Part shown: in pieces, positions 1 to 7,000 of the stretch
How the letters are laid out: each line of letters opens with the position of its first letter
Position numbering within the stretch: position 1 is the stretch's first letter
Program-made: the position numbers and the translations under genes
Assembly: GCA_041628815.1 (NCBI GenBank)
Contig: JBFKOL010000221.1
Coordinates: 1 to 7,327 of the forward strand
From: JBFKOL01 sp041628815
GTDB taxonomy: Bacteria > Bacteroidota > Bacteroidia > Chitinophagales > Saprospiraceae
Direction of reading: 5' to 3'
DNA length: 7,327 nt
Notes under the pieces: generated by a model
What the model was told of the DNA's origin: nothing
Seen by the model: only the letters and a program-made list of their open reading frames with translations
Database searches by the model: none

Positions 1-540
1 GGGGTGGATTTCTATGATTCTCTCTGACCATATCTCTCCTCCAAAGATTCTGCCGGCGGCACGTGCCACATCTTCAGATTTTCGCTCCCATAGCGTCGCC
101 AGGATATTCCCGTTGGGCAAGACAGCCAGATCGTGGTGTGCATGACGGTCTTTATCTGCCAGAAAGAAGAACCATTTTCGATGCCCGTCCCAAGCAAAGA
201 TCTCTATGATGCCACCGCGGCCACCCGCATCAAAGGACCCTTCTACATTACCTGCCCGGATGAGGTCACCATTTTCTAAGAGGTACATACCATGACCCGT
301 CTTGTATTCGCTCATCCAGGAATTAATCACATCACCACAATTGTCAATGAGATAGGTGACTTCATTATTGCCAAAAAGGGTATATCCGTCAAAAGCATCT
401 TCGGTATTTAGTAAAGTACCCATAGTTACGATTTGTGCAGTGCACGGTATGGCGCACGTGGTACACCACATCAATACGCGAAAGATGTTTTTCCACGATA
501 ACACTAAGCACGCGAATACGTACAAGAATACACCGACCAT
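1..540 (-). CDS. Arylsulfotransferase-like protein, N-terminal part (cut by window edge)
   Basis: An open frame of 180 codons runs from an ATG at 540 to the left edge without a stop. Seen: a segment with DAFDGYTLF, then TYLIDNCGDVINSW, YLLENGDLIR, the HHD motif at residues 135-137 followed by LAVLPNGNIL, and WERKSEDVARAAGR. This order matches the start of bacterial arylsulfotransferase (ASST/AssT) beta-propellers. Known family members move sulfate from a phenolic sulfate ester to a phenol acceptor in the periplasm, without PAPS, through a sulfo-histidine; the catalytic half is mostly outside this window. Start: an in-frame TAG lies directly before the ATG, so 540 is the furthest possible start. 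A GTG at 504 would give a cleaner signal peptide (charged KNIFR, then a hydrophobic stretch ending TAQ). The gene lies 16 bases downstream of the TonB receptor, same strand, so co-transcription is likely. The exact substrate, and whether this member is catalytic, are unknown. Confidence 0.8.
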   Translation of the reverse strand, partial: MVGVFLYVFACLVLSWKNIFRVLMWCTTCAIPCTAQIVTMGTLLNTEDAFDGYTLFGNNEVTYLIDNCGDVINSWMSEYKTGHGMYLLENGDLIRAGNVEGSFDAGGRGGIIEIFAWDGHRKWFFFLADKDRHAHHDLAVLPNGNILATLWERKSEDVARAAGRIFGGEIWSERIIEIHP

Positions 541-556
541 CTACGCCGCAACCCCG

Positions 557-3256
557 TCAGAAAGTGAATCCGAGTCTTGCAAAGAAATAAGCTCCGTCAG
601 AACCCATCTGTACCGAATCATTAAATCCTCCCTGGTCTGTCCAACCGTCGAACTGTGGCGTTGGATAAGCATTGAACAGGTTATTGGATCCCAGGGTCAA
701 CTTGAACGTATTCGATAACATGTAGCTGAGGCTCAAGTCCAGAATTCCTTTGGCATCATAAATATCGGTGGCAACGGCGAAAAGCGCATCTGCCTCGCCC
801 TGGTTAGTCGCCGGTGAATCAACCCACTGAAAATCCTGTAAAGTCACTTTGCTGAAATGGGTCCAGTTGGCCATAGCTTCAAATTTTCCAGTTTGATAGA
901 CGGCGTTGAAACCAATCTTGTAATCGGGGGCTGCAGCTTCCAGGTAAGCCTGCGAGAACGGACCAAAAAAGATGAATTCATTCAGTCCTCCCGCCTTAAT
1001 TTCTTTGATTTCCGTATCGTTGAAGTTAGCAGCTAATCCGAGCACTAGTGAGCTATTGCCCTCATTCATCAAATGACGGTAATTCAGCACGATATCCACA
1101 CCTGTCGTTTTAGTGTCCACTCCATTGGCGAAAAATTGGGCGGCATCTGCTCCAACGCCGAGACTGGATGCATCGAAAATATCGGTCAGGATGATCCTGT
1201 CATCAACATTGATCAGGTAGCCGTCAATGGTCGCCGAGAATCCTCCTTGCTCATAGGTAAACCCCGCGGCGAAATTAAGGGCCGTCTCTTCCTGCAACTG
1301 TCCAATGCCGAACGATTTGGCTACCGTACTCGTATTGGCAGCCAGCAAAGTACGAAGTGATTCTCCAGCTACGATGTTGTTAAACAAAAGGTTATAGTGT
1401 ATTTGGGTAAGCGACGGTGCCCTAAATCCGGATGACACAGAGGCCCTCAGAGCGAGTTGTTCAGATGCCTTCAGCCGTGAAGCAAGTTTAAAATTAAAAG
1501 TACTTCCGAAGTCGCTGTAGTTTTCAAATCGCGCGGCTCCTGCAATGAGGAATTGTTCCGTTGTATTCAATTCGACGTCTCCGTAAAACCCAAAATTGGA
1601 CCTGCTGCGGTCTACTTCGTTGGCCGGGCTGTACCCCGGAAAACCTTGTGACCCGCCGGGGGGTTGCTGACCGAATTCATTGACAAAGGGTTCCTGTATT
1701 GAGGGGTTCGTGATAGGTATGCCATTCACGTCGTATATGGCATATGAGGCCGTCTCCCCGGCGAAAATCTCGAAATTCTCAGTTCGGTATTCAGCACCAA
1801 AGGCTACATTGAGCCCAGATGAGACATCATCAAAAAACCTCGAAAAATCGAGTGTAGTTACGTTCATCGCAAGGCTATGTCCACCTGCGTCGAACTCGGT
1901 GGGTGAAGCGGCGCCGAGGGAGGCATTGTTGGTACCTGTAATAAAATAGTGAAAGTTGTTTTTACCATAGGTATGGCTGAAGTCAGCGGTCCATCCATTA
2001 TCGAGGTTATGCCGTATTCCTCCTGTCATCGAATTGTCAACGATGACAGAGGTGATGTGGGGCGTGAAGCCGTTGGGGTACAAGGAAGGAACCGACCTAT
2101 CATCTCCATCGGGCCCCGGTGCACTTCGCGAAAAGGCAAAAGCATCAGTCTCGCGATTTCCACGACCTCCGAAGGCATAAAATTCTGTAAAATCAGACAA
2201 TGGCATGGCGGTGTTGACCATAAATTGGAACTGGTCTGCCGCCGCGGTACCATATCCTTTTCGCCAACTAAAGCCTGGCCTCAGCGTCCGGTCTTTGGTG
2301 AGGTATTCAGCTGTAAAGTTGGCGAATCCGCCTTCGTCACCAAGATCGATTCCATAATTGAGATCGATTTTGGTGGTATTACCGTCAAAGCTGGCGTCGC
2401 CATCAGGATCAAGGACCCGCTGTTTACCATCTACATTAAAAAGCATATCCCCATACTCCTCTTCATATCCCGCACCAACGGCCGTGCTGTAGGCTCCATA
2501 TGTAATGCCCCCTGTGACACCATCGGTACGGTCTTTCAAGACGATATTGATCACCCCGGCAATAGCATCCGAACCGTATTGGGCCGAGGCTCCATCGCGA
2601 AGTACCTCTACACGTTTGATAGCAGATGCTGGTATGGCATTCAGGTCGGTACCAGTGTTTCCTCTGCCTCGCGTCCCAAAGACGTTGACCAGTGATGACT
2701 GGTGGCGTCGCTTGCCATTGATCAATACAAGTGTCTGGTCAGGACCTAAACCCCTTAGTGAAGCTGGATCGATGTGGTCCGCACCATCCGAACCAGATTG
2801 TTTAGTGGCATTAAAAGAAGGTGCGGCGTACTGCAGTATCTGGTTGATTTCCACTTTCCCGGAAATATTGGCGATTTCGGCAACGTCGATCACATCAATG
2901 GCGACAGGAGAGTTGGTAGCTGTGCGGTTGTAGCTCCGCGAACCTACCACCTGGACCTCGCCAAGACTTATACCTTCTTCAAGAATGATTGTCACTCCTG
3001 TTTGTCCTGCCACATCGAACTCGACGGTCCTATAGCCAAGAAAGCTCACAATGATAGTTGCATCGGCGGATTTAACCCTGAGAAAAAACGTTCCGTTCTC
3101 ATCTGTGATCGTTCCGTTGGTAGTACCTTTTTCGATAACGTTTGCTCCAAGAAGAGGGATGCCTTCAGCATCTGTGACATTTCCTGACACATTGTGCTGG
3201 GCAGCAGCGACAAACGACCAGGAAACGAATAAGGAAAACAATAGGGTCTTGAACAT
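557..3256 (-). CDS. TonB-dependent outer-membrane receptor with carboxypeptidase-regulatory-like N-terminal domain
   Basis: A complete 899-residue protein, normal length for the family. It takes up a ligand across the outer membrane using TonB/ExbBD energy. Seen: signal peptide at residues 1-19 (MFKTLL start, likely cleavage AAA|Q); a CarboxypepD_reg-like beta-sandwich at about 22-95 (VSGNVTDAEGIPLLGANV, then FLGYRTVEF); a possible TonB-box-like stretch GEVQVVGSR at about 99-107; a plug domain at about 113-245 with SLRGLGPDQTLVLINGKRRH and then VEVLRDGASAQYGSDAIAGV; and a 22-strand-type barrel from about 250, with NNLFNAYP near the end and a terminal Phe (RLGFTF) that fits the BAM-recognised last strand. 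It does not look like SusC and no SusD gene adjoins it, so a glycan role is not supported; the ligand is unknown. The start ATG at 3256 has an A-rich leader (AAAAAAGCATAACC) and no Shine-Dalgarno, usual in Bacteroidota. It is probably the first gene of a unit with the arylsulfotransferase gene. Confidence 0.95.
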   Translation of the reverse strand: MFKTLLFSLFVSWSFVAAAQHNVSGNVTDAEGIPLLGANVIEKGTTNGTITDENGTFFLRVKSADATIIVSFLGYRTVEFDVAGQTGVTIILEEGISLGEVQVVGSRSYNRTATNSPVAIDVIDVAEIANISGKVEINQILQYAAPSFNATKQSGSDGADHIDPASLRGLGPDQTLVLINGKRRHQSSLVNVFGTRGRGNTGTDLNAIPASAIKRVEVLRDGASAQYGSDAIAGVINIVLKDRTDGVTGGITYGAYSTAVGAGYEEEYGDMLFNVDGKQRVLDPDGDASFDGNTTKIDLNYGIDLGDEGGFANFTAEYLTKDRTLRPGFSWRKGYGTAAADQFQFMVNTAMPLSDFTEFYAFGGRGNRETDAFAFSRSAPGPDGDDRSVPSLYPNGFTPHITSVIVDNSMTGGIRHNLDNGWTADFSHTYGKNNFHYFITGTNNASLGAASPTEFDAGGHSLAMNVTTLDFSRFFDDVSSGLNVAFGAEYRTENFEIFAGETASYAIYDVNGIPITNPSIQEPFVNEFGQQPPGGSQGFPGYSPANEVDRSRSNFGFYGDVELNTTEQFLIAGAARFENYSDFGSTFNFKLASRLKASEQLALRASVSSGFRAPSLTQIHYNLLFNNIVAGESLRTLLAANTSTVAKSFGIGQLQEETALNFAAGFTYEQGGFSATIDGYLINVDDRIILTDIFDASSLGVGADAAQFFANGVDTKTTGVDIVLNYRHLMNEGNSSLVLGLAANFNDTEIKEIKAGGLNEFIFFGPFSQAYLEAAAPDYKIGFNAVYQTGKFEAMANWTHFSKVTLQDFQWVDSPATNQGEADALFAVATDIYDAKGILDLSLSYMLSNTFKLTLGSNNLFNAYPTPQFDGWTDQGGFNDSVQMGSDGAYFFARLGFTF

Positions 3257-3562
3257 GGTTATGCTTTTTTGATTACTATTTGAATTTACGGAATCAAGGT
3301 CACATGACGTAATTGCAAGCGTAAATATTGAGAGTGTTGGAATCCTGTTTATGCCAAGAAATTCTTCTCAGTCTTTCTTTCGCTGACTTAATCCGGGACC
3401 TAAATCAGTAAAGCAAACGTTACCAACCATTTTTAATGCATATTGTGAAAGTCCAAAAATTGACGGAAAATGGAGGAAAGTGTCATGTTTTATAAGGAAG
3501 AAAGCATTAGGACCAAAAACCACTTATTTTAGTGTGTTCATTCAATTAGAAAAAAAAGTACT
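3257..3562. promoter_or_regulatory. Divergent intergenic region, expected to hold two promoters
   Basis: These 306 bases separate two genes transcribed away from each other, so both promoters should lie here. The region is AT-rich and has no convincing open frame. Against the Bacteroidota sigma-ABfr consensus (TAnnTTTG at -7, TTG near -33), the nearest matches each have one mismatch: TACGCTTG on the minus strand at 3316-3323, about 60 bases before the receptor start, and TATTTTAG on the plus strand at 3525-3532, about 30 bases before the small gene. Neither has a TTG at the right spacing, so these are weak candidates only. No clear operator palindrome, riboswitch or repeat was seen. Confidence 0.45.
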
Positions 3563-3943
3563 ATGCCTTTAGCCATTGTTGCACTCGCCTTGTTGATTGG
3601 CTCAGTGCAATTACCAGATTATACAACAAGCGCTGATTATACAGGCACCTGGGAATTTCGAATTGATTTTCCGGAAGGCGCCTGGGTTGGTGCCATTATT
3701 CTTGAGAAAGAAGGTGATGGATATACCGGATACGCTGTCACCAACGAAAACTTTATGGATTGGCAGGAGGGACATAAATCCGACCTTATCGATTTGGTAA
3801 TAGAGGGCAACAAGATGACTTTTAAGACAGCACCGTTCGGATATGCCGTGATAGTGGATGGAGAATTTGATGAAGAAGTATACCGTGCTAAGGTAGTCCT
3901 TGAGGGTTGGGAAATACCGTTGGTTGCCAAAAGAAAATTGTAA
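3563..3943 (+). CDS. Small secreted hypothetical protein, predicted beta-rich
   Basis: 126 residues. Seen: a hydrophobic N-terminus (PLAIVALALLIGSVQLP) like a signal peptide core, then about 100 residues of alternating strands and turns: YTGTWEFRIDF, WVGAIILEKEGDGYTGY, LIDLVIEGNKMTFKT, YAVIVDGEFDEEVYRAKV, and the end IPLVAKRKL. The 'G-T-W' opening followed by 'keGDgytGy' and 'i.gnkmtFk' resembles small calycin/lipocalin-like beta-barrel domains common in secreted Bacteroidota proteins, where function is usually unassigned; I do not recognise a specific family. The ATG at 3563 is the first ATG after the in-frame TAG at 3530-3532, but this start leaves the signal peptide without a basic n-region. 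An in-frame ATT at 3545 would add RKK (see findings). The upstream leader is A-rich (AGAAAAAAAAGT). It is divergent from the receptor and convergent with the STAND gene, so it is probably transcribed alone. Confidence 0.75.
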   Translation: MPLAIVALALLIGSVQLPDYTTSADYTGTWEFRIDFPEGAWVGAIILEKEGDGYTGYAVTNENFMDWQEGHKSDLIDLVIEGNKMTFKTAPFGYAVIVDGEFDEEVYRAKVVLEGWEIPLVAKRKL

Positions 3944-3951
3944 GTATCTTG

Positions 3952-3972
3952 GCCGATAGCGGCGGTTTTTTT
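3952..3972 (+). terminator. Likely intrinsic terminator of the small secreted-protein gene
   Basis: Eight bases after the TAA stop there is a short GC-only hairpin: GCCG at 3952-3955 pairs with CGGC at 3960-3963 around the loop ATAG, followed by GG and seven T (3966-3972). The stem is only 4 bp, so it may be weak, but position and T-run fit a rho-independent terminator on the plus strand. On the minus strand there is no T-run after the stem, so it should not end the STAND transcript in the same way. Confidence 0.55.
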
Positions 3973-4006
3973 GCAGCCTGAAGTGATTATTCCAAGTTGT
4001 CGCTCC

Positions 4007-7000
4007 CTACTCGGTTTTCAACGAATAGTTTTTCTCCTCTTCTGATGAAAGCTTGGCTATTTGTTCTGACTGAACAAAAACATTCCAAACAGACCACTGC
4101 CGGGCCTTGTCATCTGATCCCGCGGTTACCACACCTTGCCCATCTGGCAAAAAAGCTGCACTCTTCACAAAATCTTCGTGTCCAAGATAAGTCATGATGG
4201 CATAACCTTCAGTGCTCCACAAAACTGCGGTCTTATCGTCGCTGACTGTCAGAACATATTGGTCATCCGGAGAAAATATTGCCTTGTTCACCCAATCGCT
4301 GTGTCCATCAAATGCTTGTAGTTGTTTGCCTTCCAAGTTCCATAATTTAGCCGTCCGGTCGCCACTTCCAGTCACGATGTACTTTCCATCAGAAGAAAAC
4401 TCAGCACTATTAACAAATCCTTCGTGACCATCGATCACCAGGATAGATTTTCCTTTTTTATTCCAGACAATGGCCTTCTGGTCTTCGCCTCCTGTGAGTA
4501 CTCGTGAACCATCATTGGAAAAATTAACAGAATATACAGATCCCGAGTGATCCTCTAATCTAACAACCTGCTTTCCCGATGCATCCCATACAATGGCCGT
4601 TCCGTCTTTGGAGCCCGTAACAAAAGACTTCCCGTCAGGAGCGATAGCCACACTATTCACCCAATCGCTGTGCCCTGTAAACTGTTGGACCACGTTTCCA
4701 TTCAAATCCCACAATATGGCTGTATTGTCCCTACTGCCCGTCATCAGGGTCTTTCCATTGTTGGCATAATCAACGCTGGTTATCCGGTCTGCATGACCGT
4801 TCAATCTATGAATCATCGTGCCATCTATATCCCATAGGACGGCCGTCGAATCCCTACTGCCCGTCACGATGAATTGACCGTCAGGAGACACATCCACAGC
4901 ATATACATCACTTTTGTGTCCTGCATAGATGGCTTTTGCCGGATAACCCACGTTCCATAATTTGGCTTCACCGTCATAACTGCCGGTAACGAATTTTTGT
5001 CCATCCGGTGAGAATGCAACGGAATGTACCCAATCTTTATGTCCGTTAAATTTCCTGATCATTTGGCCTGATTTACTCCACAGCCGGGCTGCCTCGTCAA
5101 CACTTCCAGTGAGGATATATTCTCCGTCGGGAGAAAATGCAGCCGATTGTACGGTGCCGTTGTGTCCCGGAAAAGTGACAAGTTCTGCTCCTTCGACAGA
5201 CCATAATTTAGCAGTTTGATCCATGCTTCCTGTAGAGATATAACGGCCATCGGGGGAAAACATAACCGAATGTACAAAATGGTTGTGGCCTTCTAGCGTT
5301 CTTACCAAAGATCCGTCCCTACTCCACAACTTGGCGGTTCTGTCAAAGCTACCAGTCAGGATATATTGATCATCGGGAGAAAATGTGACGCTCTCAATGC
5401 TGCCGTTGTGCCCCGTAAATGACCTGAGCAAATCACCAGATATACTCCATAGCCTCGCCACTTTATTGCTCGTTCCGGTAAGAAGAAATGCACCATCGGA
5501 AGAAAACGATGCATCATTGACCCACCCATCATAATCTATATATTTTCTTATCACTTCTCCATTCAGGTTCCATAGCCTCGCAATACTGTCCTTGCTGCAC
5601 GTAAGTACATTTTGTCCGTCGGGGGTAAAGATGGCATCTGTGACCCAATCTCTGTGCCCCGAAAACCGCATAATCTCATTGCCGTGAAGGTCCCATAAAC
5701 GTGCCGTACTGTCATTGCTGCCTGTAAGGATGTATTCACCGCCAGGAGAAAAAGTGGCACTTGCTATAGCCCTGGAATGCCCACGAAAAGCCACCGAATA
5801 GAAATTTGTTTCGCTGTTCTTGTAAATATAGTTCAATGCTCCAGCAGATTGGGCTGTTGGCTTTATTGAGTAGGCAGCAGTTGCCAGGTGTAAGGCGATG
5901 GTATTATCCTCCGGATAGACCACTCTCGATTGTGCAGCCAATGCTATGGCTTTGGCTTCTTGCGCTTTGGCGACAGACCGTCTGTTTTCTCGTAAGGCCA
6001 GACTCCCGGCACCTATGGAAATGGCAGCAAGGATGAATCCGGCAAAGGCCCAAATAGTAGCCTGTCGGCGGCGTTTGCGCTCCTTTATGAGTTCAGCCTC
6101 CCTTTTCGCCTGCTCCTGTTGTTTTTCAAACTCGATTTTGCGTCGGCTCTCATCTATCATCTGTAGGTCTTCTTCCGACAAATCAATCTTATCCAGGTAA
6201 GGGCTGATAAAATTCAACTGTCGCTCGGTGAATAACTCACGCGCCTGACCGCCCAGGATACTTTGGCTTTTGATCAAACGTCTCACTTCAAGAAGAGCTA
6301 TTTCTTCATTACTTCTTTTATTGGCTATCTGCTTGGCAAGTGAATCATGGGCTATTTCATAAAATCCATCTTGTTCAGCATGCTTCAGGATGCGAGCTCC
6401 TACAAACCCCTCTACCACCTCATCGATCAATTTCTGATCCATATCTGGTAAGCGCTCGTAGATTTTGTCTTTGGAGATAGGCTCCTTGGTGCCTTCCAGG
6501 GTCGCAAAAGGCGAAAGAATTTTCCAAATGATATCGACTGACATGGCCTCCCAGCGTTCGCTTAGAGATTTTTGAAGTAGGCTGGCTTGTTCTTCTAGAA
6601 AATCGCGCAATACGTTACCAATGCTGCCGATCTTAGATAAGTCGCTGGCAGCAAGTTCAGTTTCACTTGCACGTTTGGTGTCGTTGGTAACACCGAGATA
6701 CAATTTGTCCAAAAATACTTGCAGGTAAGGCAATTCAATGGTGAGCGTTTTCTCCTTACCCTTGATTTTATCAAAGATCCCGGCTGCCAAGGCCTCCTCA
6801 TCTCCTTTCTTGATGGTGACCAGGCTATCTTTACAATTAGCGACACCGTGGATTACCTGCTGCACTTTATCGAGATTCATCGGCTCTACCCGGAGTTTCT
6901 TGCGCATCAGCTGAGGTACTTCCTTTTCAAATTCATAGAGGTAGCCCAGGTATTCTTCACGGATGACTAAGATCATTTTAACTGGCTGGTCCACCTCGAG

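Noticed and set aside
12..197. A 61-codon minus-strand open frame at the left edge
   Set aside because: It overlaps the arylsulfotransferase-like gene in another frame; the frame giving HHD, LPNGNIL and WERKS is clearly the coding one.
1949..2695. A 248-codon plus-strand open frame opposite the TonB receptor
   Set aside because: It lies wholly inside the well-supported receptor gene in antisense. Its translation shows no recognisable domain, and no other gene suggests plus-strand coding there.
557..3256. SusC-type glycan transporter
   Set aside because: The N-terminal regulatory-like domain is shared with SusC, but the plug (LVLINGKRRH, QYGSDAIAGV) is of the general TonB receptor type and no SusD-like gene is adjacent.
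3597..3930. Open frames on both strands overlapping the small secreted-protein gene (3597-3800 plus, 3637-3930 minus)
   Set aside because: Only the 3563-3943 frame has a signal-peptide-like N-terminus and an alternating strand pattern; the others look like shadows with no domain.
4067..5788. CRISPR array or non-coding tandem repeat
   Set aside because: The 123-base period is exactly 41 codons in one open frame and each unit translates to a WD40 blade; there are no short identical repeats with unique spacers.
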